Of a stretch of DNA of 64,000 bases, positions 13,374-23,100 are shown in pieces. Position 1 is the stretch's first letter. Each line of letters starts with the position of its first letter. A program made the translations under genes and the position numbers. Where the stretch lies: assembly GCF_900112375.1 (NCBI RefSeq), contig NZ_FOLS01000017.1, positions 86,199-150,198 on the forward strand, in the 5' to 3' direction. The notes beneath the pieces were generated by a model. That model had not been told where the DNA came from. It was given only the letters and a program-made list of their open reading frames with translations, and did no database searches. This stretch comes from Pseudomonas citronellolis (GTDB taxonomy: Bacteria > Pseudomonadota > Gammaproteobacteria > Pseudomonadales > Pseudomonadaceae).

Positions 13374-15479
13374 GTGAACCCGGTAACCAAGAAATTCCAG
13401 TTCGGTCAATCGACCGTAACCCTCGAAACCGGCCGCATCGCGCGCCAGGCCACCGGCGCCGTGCTGGTCACCATGGACGACGTCACCGTGCTGGTCACCG
13501 TCGTCGGTGCCAAGCAGGCCGACCCGAACAAGGGCTTCTTCCCGCTCTCCGTCCACTACCAGGAAAAGACCTACGCAGCCGGCCGCATCCCCGGTGGCTT
13601 CTTCAAGCGTGAAGGCCGTCCTTCGGAGAAGGAAACCCTGACCTCGCGCCTGATCGACCGTCCGATCCGCCCGCTGTTCCCCGAAGGCTTCATGAACGAA
13701 GTGCAGGTCGTCTGCACCGTCGTCTCCACCAACAAGAAGTCCGATCCGGACATCGCCGCCATGATCGGCACCTCCGCCGCCCTGGCGATCTCCGGCATTC
13801 CCTTCGCCGGCCCGATCGGCGCCGCCCGCGTGGGCTTCCACCCGGAAGTCGGCTACATCCTCAACCCGACCTACGAGCAACTGCAGAGCTCCAGCCTCGA
13901 CATGGTCGTGGCCGGCACCTCCGACGCCGTGCTGATGGTCGAATCCGAAGCCGACGAGCTGACCGAAGACCAGATGCTGGGCGCCGTGCTGTACGCCCAT
14001 GAAGAATTCCAGGCCGTCATCCGCGCCGTCGCCGAGCTGGCCACCGAAGCCGGCAAGCCGACCTGGAACTGGAGCGCCCCGGCCGAGAACACCACCCTGG
14101 TCAACGCGATCAAGGCCGAGTTCGGCGCCGCCATCTCCGACGCCTACACCATCACCGTCAAGCAGGATCGCTACGCGGCCCTGGACGCCCTGCGCGAAGA
14201 GATCGTCGCCAAATTCGCCGGCGAAGGCGAAGGCCAGTTCCCGGCCGGCGAAGTCAAGGACGTGTTCGGCCTGCTGGAATACCGCACCGTTCGCGAGAAC
14301 ATCGTCAACGGCAAGCCGCGTATCGATGGCCGCGACACCCGCACCGTGCGCCCGCTGAAGATCGAAGTCGGCGTGCTCGGCAAGACCCACGGCTCGGCCC
14401 TGTTCACCCGTGGCGAAACCCAGGCCCTGGTGGTCGCCACCCTCGGCACCGCCCGCGATGCGCAGCTGCTCGACACCCTCGAAGGCGAGCGCAAGGACCC
14501 CTTCATGCTGCACTACAACTTCCCGCCGTTCTCGGTGGGCGAGTGCGGCCGCATGGGCAGCCCGGGCCGTCGCGAAATCGGCCACGGCCGCCTGGCCCGT
14601 CGCGGCGTCGCCGCCATGCTGCCGTCGCAGGACGCGTTCCCCTACACCATCCGCGTGGTTTCCGAGATCACCGAATCCAACGGCTCCAGCTCCATGGCTT
14701 CGGTGTGCGGCGCCTCCCTGGCGCTGATGGACGCCGGTGTGCCGGTCAAGGCGCCGGTGGCCGGTATCGCCATGGGCCTGGTCAAGGAAGGTGACAAGTT
14801 CGCCGTCCTGACCGATATCCTGGGTGACGAAGACCACCTGGGCGACATGGACTTCAAGGTCGCCGGTACCGACAAGGGCGTCACCGCCCTGCAGATGGAC
14901 ATCAAGATCAACGGCATCACCGAAGAGATCATGGAGATCGCCCTGGAGCAGGCCCTGGAAGCGCGCCTGAACATCCTCGGCCAGATGAACCAGGTCATCG
15001 CCCAGCCGCGCGCCGAGCTGTCGGAAAACGCCCCGACCATGCTGATGATGAAGATCGATCCGGACAAGATCCGCGACGTCATCGGCAAGGGCGGCGCCAC
15101 CATCCGCGGCATCTGCGAAGAGACCAAGGCCTCGATCGACATCGAGGACGATGGCAGCGTGAAGATCTACGGCGAAACCAAGGAAGCTGCCGAGGCCGCC
15201 AAGCAGCGCGTCCTGGGCATCACCGCGGAAGCCGAGATCGGCAAGATCTACGTCGGCAAGGTCGAGCGCATCGTCGACTTCGGCGCCTTCGTCAACATCC
15301 TGCCGGGCAAGGACGGTCTGGTGCACATTTCGCAGATCAGCGACAAGCGCATCGACAAGGTCACCGACGTGCTCAAGGAAGGCGAGGAAGTCAAGGTCCT
15401 GGTTCTGGACGTCGACAACCGCGGCCGCATCAAGCTGTCGATTAAAGATGTAGCAGCTGCCGAAGCCTCCGGCGTCTAA
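13374..15479 (+). CDS. pnp: polyribonucleotide nucleotidyltransferase (PNPase)
   Basis: PNPase degrades RNA 3' to 5' by phosphorolysis and belongs to the RNA degradosome. The 701-residue protein has two RNase PH core domains (the second with [20 protein letters not shown] and [19 protein letters not shown]), a KH domain ([15 protein letters not shown], near 565) and a C-terminal S1 domain ([20 protein letters not shown]). The GTG start gives the family length; an earlier in-frame ATG at 13254 would place 40 unrelated residues inside the rpsO-pnp hairpin region. GAAGG precedes the GTG. The last base of the TAA stop is also the first base of a palindromic repeat element. Confidence 0.97.
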   Translation: MNPVTKKFQFGQSTVTLETGRIARQATGAVLVTMDDVTVLVTVVGAKQADPNKGFFPLSVHYQEKTYAAGRIPGGFFKREGRPSEKETLTSRLIDRPIRPLFPEGFMNEVQVVCTVVSTNKKSDPDIAAMIGTSAALAISGIPFAGPIGAARVGFHPEVGYILNPTYEQLQSSSLDMVVAGTSDAVLMVESEADELTEDQMLGAVLYAHEEFQAVIRAVAELATEAGKPTWNWSAPAENTTLVNAIKAEFGAAISDAYTITVKQDRYAALDALREEIVAKFAGEGEGQFPAGEVKDVFGLLEYRTVRENIVNGKPRIDGRDTRTVRPLKIEVGVLGKTHGSALFTRGETQALVVATLGTARDAQLLDTLEGERKDPFMLHYNFPPFSVGECGRMGSPGRREIGHGRLARRGVAAMLPSQDAFPYTIRVVSEITESNGSSSMASVCGASLALMDAGVPVKAPVAGIAMGLVKEGDKFAVLTDILGDEDHLGDMDFKVAGTDKGVTALQMDIKINGITEEIMEIALEQALEARLNILGQMNQVIAQPRAELSENAPTMLMMKIDPDKIRDVIGKGGATIRGICEETKASIDIEDDGSVKIYGETKEAAEAAKQRVLGITAEAEIGKIYVGKVERIVDFGAFVNILPGKDGLVHISQISDKRIDKVTDVLKEGEEVKVLVLDVDNRGRIKLSIKDVAAAEASGV

Positions 15480-15675
15480 GAACCTGCCCACGATCTGCTG
15501 CGCGTCGGCATAACTGCGTTAAAAACAGGCGAGTGATGCTCATTTAGTGGACTAAACTGCGCTCCCTCGCCTGTTTGACTCGCTGCGCTCGCCCTTCGGG
15601 CCAGCCTTCGGCTGTTACTCCCGTTGGTCGTTGCGCCTTGTTCTGCTCTAGCTCGCGAGATCGTGAACAGGTTCT
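15479..15675. repeat. Palindromic intergenic repeat, long copy (197 bp)
   Basis: The ends form 18-base inverted repeats, AGAACCTGCCCACGATCT against AGATCGTGAACAGGTTCT, matching at 16 of 18 positions. A second inverted pair lies inside, AAAAACAGGCGAG against CTCGCCTGTTT. A diverged copy lies at 43641-43782 in opposite orientation. Relative to it, this copy has 58 bases (15577-15634) in place of three. It starts on the last base of the pnp stop codon and contains no open reading frame of note. Confidence 0.85.
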
Positions 15676-15693
15676 AAGCGGTAGCAAAATGAA

Positions 15694-15722
15694 AGAGGGC
15701 CCCTTGCGGGCCCTCTTTTTTT
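15694..15722 (+). terminator. Strong intrinsic terminator downstream of pnp
   Basis: AGAGGGCCC and GGGCCCTCT form a perfect 9-bp stem around CTTGC, followed by six Ts. It should end transcription of the rimP-pnp series just before the next gene. Confidence 0.92.
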
Positions 15723-15767
15723 GCCTGGAAAATGGCGCCTCGCCAGCATGCAAGGACAGCCAGGCCG

Positions 15768-17186
15768 ATGGACAAGCAATACTGCCACTACCACCAGGCG
15801 CAGCCCGCCACCTGGTTCTGCCTGCCCTGCCAGCGCCACTACGGCGACTGCTGCGTGCCGCTGAACGCCGAAGCGCCGGAATACGCCCCGGCCTGCCCGC
15901 TGTGCCGCAACGGCCTGCAGTACCTGGGCGCGGCCAACAGCGCCCAGCCGTTCTGGGAGCGCCTGCCGAAGTTCTTCGCCTACGCCCTGCAGCCGGGCCC
16001 GCTGATGTTCGCCGCGGCGCTGGCCCTGGCCAGCCTGTTCATGCCCGGCATGCTGCTGCTGTGGCTGGCCCTGCTGAGCGTGGCCACCAAGTACCTGCAC
16101 AGCGTCATCGAGGTGGTCAGCCTGGGCAGCAACGAGGCGCCCGGCCTGGGCGAGGCCTTCGACCTCTCCAGCCTCGGCGCCTTCCTGCGCCAGCTGGCGG
16201 TGTTCGTCGTGGCCGCGGTGCTGCTCTGGCTGGCCGCGGACTTCGACAATCCCTCGCTGTTCTGGGCGGTGAACGTCGCCCTGGTGCTGGTGCTGCCGGC
16301 CAGCGTCATCCGCCTGGCCCTGGACAAGAGCCTGGGCGCGGCGCTCAGCCCGGTGGAGGTCGGCCAGGTGATCGGCGCCATGGGCTGGCGCTACCTGATC
16401 CTCTGCGTGTTCCTGTTCATCCTCTGGCAATCGCCGAACTACCTGGCCTGGCTGCTCGGCTTCGGCCTGCCCAAGGTAGTGCTGATGCCGGTGATGGTGG
16501 CGCTGCTCGGCTACTTCGGCGTGGTGATGTGCGCAATGATGGGTTACGCCGTGTTCCAGTACCAGGGCGCGCTGGGCTACGCGGTGGCCGGCGATGACCT
16601 CGTGCAGGGCTTCCCAGAGGCCGAATGGCGCCGGCGCAGGGCGCTGGCCGAGGCCGAGGTGCGGGTGAAGGAAGGGCAGGGCGGCGCCGCCGTGGAAACC
16701 CTGGCCGCGGCCCTGCGCCAGGACCCCGAGGACCTGCGCCTGAACGAGCGCTACCACCAACTGCTGTACGGGCTGAACGAGCGCGAGGCCTGCCTGGCCC
16801 ACCTGGCGGACTACCTGCCCCTGGCGACGCGGCTGAACCCGCAACTGGCGGCCGGCGCGCTGCTCGATGCCCGGCAGTTGCAGGCCGACTACCTGCCGGA
16901 CGACCCGCTGGTGTGCGAACGTATCGCCGAGGTGCTGCTGCAGCGGCACAAGGCCCGCGAGGCCCTGAGTCTGCTGCGCAACCTGCACCAGCGCTTCCCG
17001 CAGTACCCGCAGATTCCGCGGGCGTACCTGCTGGCCGCGCGCGGCTTCGCCGAAGGCCTCGGGCAACTGGAGCCGGCCAGCAAGCTGCTGGCGTTCATCC
17101 GCCAGCGCTACCCGGACACGCCGTTGCTCGCCGAGGTGGCCAGCCTGGAACAGGTGCTGGAGAAGATGGCCCGCCAGGGCGGTTAG
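15768..17186 (+). CDS. Zinc-finger/membrane/TPR protein of unknown function
   Basis: I recognise no named family member. The 472-residue product has three parts. Residues 1-45 carry a B-box-like cysteine/histidine cluster (CHYH, CLPC, DCC, CPLC) that could bind zinc. Residues 60-270 hold about six hydrophobic segments. Residues 290-470 are helical, TPR-like, with repeated leucine/alanine pairs. The start is uncertain: the chosen ATG has AAGGA 12 bases upstream, while an in-frame ATG at 15732 lies too close to the preceding terminator. The gene stands alone after a terminator. A role in membrane quality control or assembly is possible but not shown. Confidence 0.8.
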   Translation: MDKQYCHYHQAQPATWFCLPCQRHYGDCCVPLNAEAPEYAPACPLCRNGLQYLGAANSAQPFWERLPKFFAYALQPGPLMFAAALALASLFMPGMLLLWLALLSVATKYLHSVIEVVSLGSNEAPGLGEAFDLSSLGAFLRQLAVFVVAAVLLWLAADFDNPSLFWAVNVALVLVLPASVIRLALDKSLGAALSPVEVGQVIGAMGWRYLILCVFLFILWQSPNYLAWLLGFGLPKVVLMPVMVALLGYFGVVMCAMMGYAVFQYQGALGYAVAGDDLVQGFPEAEWRRRRALAEAEVRVKEGQGGAAVETLAAALRQDPEDLRLNERYHQLLYGLNEREACLAHLADYLPLATRLNPQLAAGALLDARQLQADYLPDDPLVCERIAEVLLQRHKAREALSLLRNLHQRFPQYPQIPRAYLLAARGFAEGLGQLEPASKLLAFIRQRYPDTPLLAEVASLEQVLEKMARQGG

Positions 17187-17188
17187 CC

Positions 17189-17231
17189 CGTGCAAATTGC
17201 ACGGCGCCTTGGCCCCCAGTGTGCAATTTGC
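17189..17231. repeat. Inverted repeat with nested palindrome
   Basis: GCAAATTGCAC (17192-17202) is repeated inverted as GTGCAATTTGC (17221-17231), an 11-bp perfect pair. The left arm is itself part of the palindrome CGTGCAAATTGCACG. It may be a terminator-like hairpin after the TPR gene or an operator; no T tract follows. Confidence 0.5.
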
Positions 17232-17380
17232 CGGTCCAGGGGCCCCGGGCGATTTTGCTAGGTGTTTGATTTAAAAGGAATTAGCCTTCGCGGAAAAACT
17301 GGCCCGGAGCTTGCGATATCCCTTGTGAAACTGCCGCCAGGCATGGTCGCAGTTCCTTGCAAAGTACAGGAGAGATCGCC

Positions 17381-17731
17381 ATGAAACACCGTTTCAGCAA
17401 ACTGGCCCTTGCCGCTGCCACCGCTTCCGCCCTGAGCTTCTCGCTCGCCAGCCCGGTGTTCGCGCAACCGACGACCCTCGCTGCGAATGACACCGTGCAG
17501 AAGACCGAGGAAGCGGTTTCCGATACCTGGATCACCAGCAAGGTGAAATCCAGCCTGATCGCCAACAAGGACATCAGCGGCACCAGCATCAAGGTGGAAA
17601 CCAACCAGGGCGTGGTCTCCCTGTCCGGTACCGTGAAGACCGACGCCGAGCGTGACCTGGCGATCGAAACCACCAAGGGCATCAAGGGCGTCAAGGCGGT
17701 ATCCGCCGACGGCCTGAAGGCCGTGGACTGA
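17381..17731 (+). CDS. Periplasmic BON domain protein
   Basis: The 116-residue product has a signal peptide ending in ASPVFA (residue 28) and one BON domain (about 42-113, with [34 protein letters not shown] and [10 protein letters not shown]). BON domains are found in OsmY-type periplasmic stress proteins and bind phospholipid. The start follows CAGGAGAG; an in-frame ATG eight codons earlier would put charged residues before the signal peptide. csbD follows, so a role in envelope or osmotic stress is reasonable. I could not confirm a stress-sigma promoter in the 190 bases upstream. Confidence 0.9.
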   Translation: MKHRFSKLALAAATASALSFSLASPVFAQPTTLAANDTVQKTEEAVSDTWITSKVKSSLIANKDISGTSIKVETNQGVVSLSGTVKTDAERDLAIETTKGIKGVKAVSADGLKAVD

Positions 17732-17783
17732 CAATGGCGGCCCGGCTCGCGCCGGGCCTGCCCATCGAACGAGGAATAGCGTG

Positions 17784-17981
17784 ATGAATTCCGACGTGAT
17801 CAAGGGCAAGTGGAAGCAGCTGTCCGGCACCCTGAAGGAAAAGTGGGGCAAGCTGACCGACGACGACCTGCAAGTGGCGGACGGACATGCCGAATACCTG
17901 GTCGGCAAGCTGCAGGAACGCTACGGCTGGAGCCGCGACCGCGCGGAGCGGGAAGTCCGCGACTTCAGCGACCGCCTGTAA
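17784..17981 (+). CDS. CsbD family stress-response protein
   Basis: The 65-residue hydrophilic protein ([58 protein letters not shown]) is a typical CsbD domain, a small helical protein induced by general stress in many bacteria, with no known biochemical activity. A GTG directly before the ATG could be used instead; the GAGGAA site fits either. A GC hairpin (17739-17758) lies between it and the BON gene, and a terminator follows. Confidence 0.9.
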   Translation: MNSDVIKGKWKQLSGTLKEKWGKLTDDDLQVADGHAEYLVGKLQERYGWSRDRAEREVRDFSDRL

Positions 17982-18004
17982 TCCAGCGCGAGGTTTCACT
18001 GGGC

Positions 18005-18033
18005 CCCGCCGGCGCAAGCCGGCGGGACCTTTT
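18005..18033 (+). terminator. Intrinsic terminator after csbD
   Basis: CCCGCCGGC and GCCGGCGGG pair perfectly around a GCAA tetraloop and are followed by ACCTTTT. It separates csbD from the convergent rhomboid gene and may serve both strands. Confidence 0.8.
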
Positions 18034-18035
18034 CG

Positions 18036-19487
18036 TCAGCGCGCCAGTTGCTGCTGGTAGAGCGCCAGCTGCCGCGTCTGCTCGGCTTCGGGGTAGCGCT
18101 GGCGGAGGAACTGCGCCAGCTCGCGCAGGCCCTGGCTGTCGCGCTGGGCGCCGAGGCGCTTGGCCAGTTGCAGCGTCATCTGCGGCAGCTGCGCCGGGTG
18201 CTGGCTGCTTTTCGCCAGGCGCCGCCAGGCACCCAGGGCGCGCGGCCCGTCTTCCAGTTGCAGGAGCCGTTGCAGCAGGTGCAGCTGCACCGCGGGGTGG
18301 GCCAACTGGCGCTGTTTCTCCGCGGCGCTGTCGTCGGCCAGGCGGCGCAGCAGTCCGGTGGCCTCGCTCGGCGGCAGGGCGAACAACTGCTTGAGCACGG
18401 CACCGAGCAGCGCGGCGTCCTGGCGGGAGACGGCCACACCGTACAGGCGTTCGATCAGCAGCAGGCGCCCGGGGTGGCGCTGCAGCAGGTCCTGCCCGCG
18501 GCTCGCCGCCTGGTCCAGGGCGAAGCGGCCGATCAGCGCGTCGAGGGCGGCCAGGTCGCGCTTGAAGCCGGCGTCGGGGTCTTCCTTGGCCAGGTAGGCC
18601 TCGTCGACCTTCAGCCGCCCGAAGCGGCGCGGCAGCCACACCAGCAGGAAGCCCGAGGCCAGGCCGCCGAGGTGGGCGTAGTAGTTGACGTGGTCGGCGG
18701 CGCGCAGCAGGCCGTAGAGCTCCTTGCCCATCCACAGCGGCAGTATCCACAGCGCCGGCGCGCTGAAGTAGCCGAGCAGCGGCCCCAGCCAGTAGAAGAA
18801 GCGGATGCGCCGCAGCCCGTAGACGCCAATGTACATGCCCATGAGCCCGGAGATGGCGCCGGAGGCGCCGATGCCGGTCACCCACACCGGGTCCAGCGCC
18901 CACCACAGCAGGCCGGAGCACAGCCCGCTGGCCAGGTACAGGGCGAGGTACTTGAGGCGGCCCAGGGCGATTTCCAGGGCGAAGCCGAAGATGAACAGGA
19001 ACACCATGTTGCCGGCCAGGTGCCAGAAGTCGCCGTGCAGGAACATGGAGCCGAACAGCCCCTGCAGGCTGAACTGCGCCGGGATGAAGCCGAAGCGCAG
19101 CGAACTCAGGCGGTCGCGCGCGGCCTCGGCGCTGGCCCGCGCCGACTGCCAGGCCGGGTCCTGCTGGAAGGCCGGCTGGCCGCGCAATTCATGGCCGAAC
19201 TCCAGGTCGCGGAGGATCAGCCAGGCCAGGTCCTGGCGGCGCAGGCCGTCGATGGCGCGCTTCTGGTTGTCGTCCAGCTTCTCGCGGCGCGCCAGCGATT
19301 CGCCGAACAGCGCGCGCTCGCGGCCCAGCAGGTCCAGCTCCAGGTAGACGCCGACGGCCTGTTCCTGGCGCGCCCGGTCGCCACCCTGGTAGACGAAGAA
19401 GATCAGGCAGTTGAGCAGGATCAGCAGCAGCGTCACCAGCGGCGGTTTCTTCCAGTCCAGCGGGTGTTCGGCGGGCACGATGAGCAT
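18036..19487 (-). CDS. Rhomboid family intramembrane serine protease
   Basis: The product should cleave transmembrane segments within the inner membrane. The 483-residue protein has an N-terminal hydrophobic segment (17-33), a soluble insertion, then the rhomboid core with HLAGN (156-160), catalytic Ser209 in GIGASGAISG, and catalytic His272 in YYAHLGG. A helical, leucine- and arginine-rich extension of about 190 residues follows the core; it lacks membrane segments and is probably cytoplasmic. The substrate is unknown. The gene ends the minus-strand series that starts at acs. Confidence 0.93.
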   Translation of the reverse strand: MLIVPAEHPLDWKKPPLVTLLLILLNCLIFFVYQGGDRARQEQAVGVYLELDLLGRERALFGESLARREKLDDNQKRAIDGLRRQDLAWLILRDLEFGHELRGQPAFQQDPAWQSARASAEAARDRLSSLRFGFIPAQFSLQGLFGSMFLHGDFWHLAGNMVFLFIFGFALEIALGRLKYLALYLASGLCSGLLWWALDPVWVTGIGASGAISGLMGMYIGVYGLRRIRFFYWLGPLLGYFSAPALWILPLWMGKELYGLLRAADHVNYYAHLGGLASGFLLVWLPRRFGRLKVDEAYLAKEDPDAGFKRDLAALDALIGRFALDQAASRGQDLLQRHPGRLLLIERLYGVAVSRQDAALLGAVLKQLFALPPSEATGLLRRLADDSAAEKQRQLAHPAVQLHLLQRLLQLEDGPRALGAWRRLAKSSQHPAQLPQMTLQLAKRLGAQRDSQGLRELAQFLRQRYPEAEQTRQLALYQQQLAR

Positions 19488-19546
19488 GGGCGACCTGTCC
19501 TTGGCGGTGATGGCGCGAGACTATCACCGGCACCGGGCGCTGTCTG

Positions 19547-19843
19547 TCAGTTGCTGCGCTTGCTCTGGATGGCGTCGACGCGGTTGCCGCGCAGGCGCAC
19601 GAAATACAGCATGCCGTTCCAGGGCCCGTAGATCCATTCCTCCACCCGCACCTCCTCGCGCTGGCCCCAGTCGCCGACGACGATGCGGTTGCCCAGGTAG
19701 GAACGGTCCACCGGCTGGCCGCAGCGTTCGAGCACGTCGCTGCTGGTGTCGCCGCTGCTGATCAGGCGGCTGCCGCAGCGCAGGCTGTCGGCCAGCGCCG
19801 GGGCGGCGGCGAGCAGCAGCAGGGGGAGGAGGAACAGGCGCAT
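19547..19843 (-). CDS. DUF2845 periplasmic protein (first of two)
   Basis: The 98-residue product starts MRLFLLPLLLLAAAPALADS, a clear signal peptide with cleavage after ALA. The mature part has the DUF2845 pattern: LRCGSRLISSGDTSSDVLERCGQP, then VEEWIYGPWNGMLYFVRLRGNRV. Two cysteines (23 and 41) may form a disulfide. It sits 16 bases downstream of a paralogue with the same layout. The function of the family is unknown to me. Confidence 0.88.
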   Translation of the reverse strand: MRLFLLPLLLLAAAPALADSLRCGSRLISSGDTSSDVLERCGQPVDRSYLGNRIVVGDWGQREEVRVEEWIYGPWNGMLYFVRLRGNRVDAIQSKRSN

Positions 19844-19859
19844 GGCGGCTCCGCTGCGC

Positions 19860-20150
19860 TCAGTCGCGCTTGAATTCGATACGCTTGAGGCGGTTGGCTT
19901 CGAAGGTGAGGATGTAGGTGGCGCCGTTGCGCGGGCCGTACACCCATTCCTCGACCTTGAACTCGCGGCGGTCGTAGCCGCCGAGGGTGTAGCCGACGTC
20001 GTCGCGATGGTCCGGCGCGCCGCACTTCTGCTCCACTTCCCAGGCACGGTCGCCGACGCTGACCAGGGCGCTGCCGCAGCGCATGCTGTCGGCCTGGGCA
20101 CCGGCACTGGCCAACAGCAGGGCGCCGGCCAGCAGGGGAAGGGACTTCAT
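19860..20150 (-). CDS. DUF2845 periplasmic protein (second of two)
   Basis: The 96-residue product has a signal peptide ending GAQA, then MRCGSALVSVGDRAWEVEQKCGAP and FKVEEWVYGPRNGATYILTF. It matches the neighbouring paralogue in cysteine spacing and in the VEEW(I/V)YGP motif. The pair presumably arose by tandem duplication. The start chosen has GAGG about nine bases upstream, within the end of the DUF748 gene; an earlier start would overlap that gene. Confidence 0.88.
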   Translation of the reverse strand: MKSLPLLAGALLLASAGAQADSMRCGSALVSVGDRAWEVEQKCGAPDHRDDVGYTLGGYDRREFKVEEWVYGPRNGATYILTFEANRLKRIEFKRD

Positions 20151-20161
20151 CGGGGCGTGCC

Positions 20162-23100
20162 TCATTCGCTGTCGAGGTGGAGCTGGGTGATGACCTCGCC
20201 GCCCTTTTCCGCCTCGGCCTGGCTGACGTCGATCAGGTAGATGCGATCATCCCCCAGTCCGCCCTTGGTGACCAGATAGTCCTTGATGTGCGCGCCGCGC
20301 TCCTGGGCCAGCTTGCGCAGCAGCAACTGGCTGCCGCTCCAGGAGTCGACCACCGCCTGGCGCAGCTTGGCTGTGCGCTCGTCCTTGCCCAGTTCCTGCC
20401 ACTCGGCCGGCGGCTGTTTCTTCAGGCGCGTGCGGTAGATGCCTTCGAGCAGGGCCGGCTGCAGGTCTTCCGGCACCTCCAGCTGGCTGGCGTCGCTGGG
20501 CACCTTGTCGCCGCGGCGCTGCAGCATCTTGTAGTAGTTGCTGCGGAATTCCTGCTGCAGGCGCTGCTCGGCCAGCAGCGGGCCGTCGGCCGCGGCGGCG
20601 CTCACGCCCTCGACTTCCAGCTTCAGCGCCGGGCGCTGCTTGAGCGCGGCGGCGAGCTTGTCGAGGTTGCCTTGCGCCGCGGGCGTCAGCTCGCTGGAGC
20701 CCGCGGCGAAGGGCACGTTGCCCAGGTCCTCGTCGCCACCACCGGCGGCCAGGCCGGCGATGAACTTGAAGGGTGCCTGCACGGCGCGCAGCACCAGGTT
20801 GCGCAGGGTCTGCCAGACGATGGGCATGACGCTGAACTGCGGGTTGTTCAGGTCGCCTTCCACCGGCAGCTGGATGTCGATGTTGCCGTTGGTGTCCTTG
20901 AGCAGGGCCACCGCCAGCTTCACTGGCAGGTCGACGGCGTCGGGGCTGTCGACCTTCTCGCCCAGCTGCAGGTGTTCCACCAGCACCTTGTTGTCGGCCT
21001 TCAACTGGCCCTTGGTGATCTGGTAGTGCAGGTCGAGGTTGAGCCGGCCCTTGCGGATGCGGTAGCCGGCGAACTTGCCGGAGTAGGGCGTCAGGGTGGT
21101 CAGCTCGACGCGCTTGAAGCTGGTGGCGATGTCCAGCTTCTCTAGCGGCGAGAAGGGGTTGAGGCTGCCCTTGATGGTGACCGGGGCGTACTTGTCGACC
21201 TTGCCCTTGATGTCGACGCTGGCCGGCTGCGGGTTGCGGTTGTCGAGGGTGCCGATCTCGCCGCCCAGTTGCTGGATGGCGGTGGCGAAGTCCGGGCGCA
21301 GGGTCAGGTCGGCGAAGTTGGCCGAGCCGTCGTTGATGCGGATGCCGCCGATGTGGATGCCCAGGGGCTTGTCGCTGCCGGCCTTGGCCGGGCTGGCGGC
21401 GCCCTTGGCCGCCGGCTGTTCGGGCTGGGCGATGATCAGCTCGCTGACGTTGGTGCTGCGGTCCTCGTTGATGATGAAGCGCGCGTAGGGCTGCTCGAAG
21501 GACACGCTCTGGATCACCAGGCTGTCGCCATGCTTGTAGGCCAGCCCGTCGAGGGTGAGCTTCTGCCATTTGACGAAGTCGCGGTTCTTCAGGGTGTCCA
21601 GGGTGTGCAACTGGCTGACCTCGGCGCTGCCGCCGACGCTGAAGGCCAGCGGCTCGGTGCTCTTGAGGTCGACGTCGAGTTTGCTGGCGAGGAAGCCGCT
21701 GCGCAGCTCCAGGCGGATGAAGGGTTCCAGGTACGACTGCGCCAGGCGCAGGTCGATGTCGCGGGTGGCGACCTTGAGCCTGGCGCTGACAGGGTTGGGG
21801 ATGACGCTGCCGCTGGCCTCGATCAGCCCGCGGTTGCCGATGCCGGTCTTGAGCTTGAGCTGCAGCGCCTGGGTCAGCGAGCTGTCGAGGTCCTGCAGGT
21901 CGAGGTCCAGCGGGCCGACGTCCAGGGCCACCGATCTGGCCGGTACGCGGTCGGCCAGGTGCACCTTGTAGCCGCGCAGCTGGGTGTCGCGCAGGACCAC
22001 GTGCCAGGGCTTCTGCGGCTCGGTCGGCTTGGCCGGTTCCGGCGGCGGGCTTGCCGGCTTGTCGGCGGCGGCCGCAGCCTGGTCGGCTTGGGCTTGGGCT
22101 TGGGCTTGGGCTTGGGCTTGGGCTTGGGCTTGGGCTTGGGCTTGGGCTTGGGCTTGGGCATGGGCTTGGGCCTCTGCTTCAGGTTTGGCCTCGGGCTTCG
22201 CCGCGGCCTGGGTTGCGGTCTTGTCCGCCGGGGCCGCATCGGTCTTGGCGGGCGCAGGGCTGGCCGCGTCCGCTACGGGCTTGGCGGCCGGCGCGGTGTC
22301 GGCGGGTTGCGCTGCCGCATCGGCGGCGGGTTCCGGCTGCTCGGCAGGGGCCGGCTTGCGCGCGGGCTTCTGGAAGTCGGCGAAGAGTTTCTGCCAGTCG
22401 AGCTGGCCGTCCTTCTCGCGGGCCGCCCAGGTTTCCAGGCCCTGGCTGCGGATCTGGCCGACCAGCACTTCGCGCTTGGCCAGGTCCAGGCTGGTCTCGG
22501 CCACGTCGAGGCTGGCCAGGGTGACCAGCGGCTTGCCGGCCGGGCTCTTGAGGTCGAGGTCACGCAGGTTGGCGCTGGTCTTTTCCAACTGCAGCTGGGT
22601 GTCCTTGCTCAGGTCCAGCTTGTACTCGGTGGCAACGCTGAGGATGCCCTTCTGCAACTCCAGCGGCGCGTTGTCGCGCACATAGGGCCACCAGGCCTTG
22701 AGCGGAATGCCCTGGATCGACAGGCTGCCGCTGGAGGCGAATGGGGTCAGGCTGAGGTCGCCCTTCCAGTCGACCTTGCCGCCGTGGGGGCCGGTGCCGC
22801 TCAGGGTCATCTGCGCGCCGCTGTCGGGCAGGGTGCTGAGGTTGTGCAGCTCGAAGCCCAGCGGGTCGAAGACGAAATCCACCTGCTCGCTCGGGCGGTT
22901 GTCCTGGAAGTGCACGCTGCCCTGGCTCAGGGCGACGCGCTCGATGCGCAGCGGAAAGGGCTTGCTGTCCGGCTGCTCGGGCTTGGGCTCGCTGGGCGGC
23001 AGCTTGAACAGGCGGCTGAGGTTGAGGCTGCCGTCCTCGGCGAACACCACTTCGCCATGGGGCTTGTCCAGTTGCACGTCGGCCAGGTGCAGCTGGCGCG

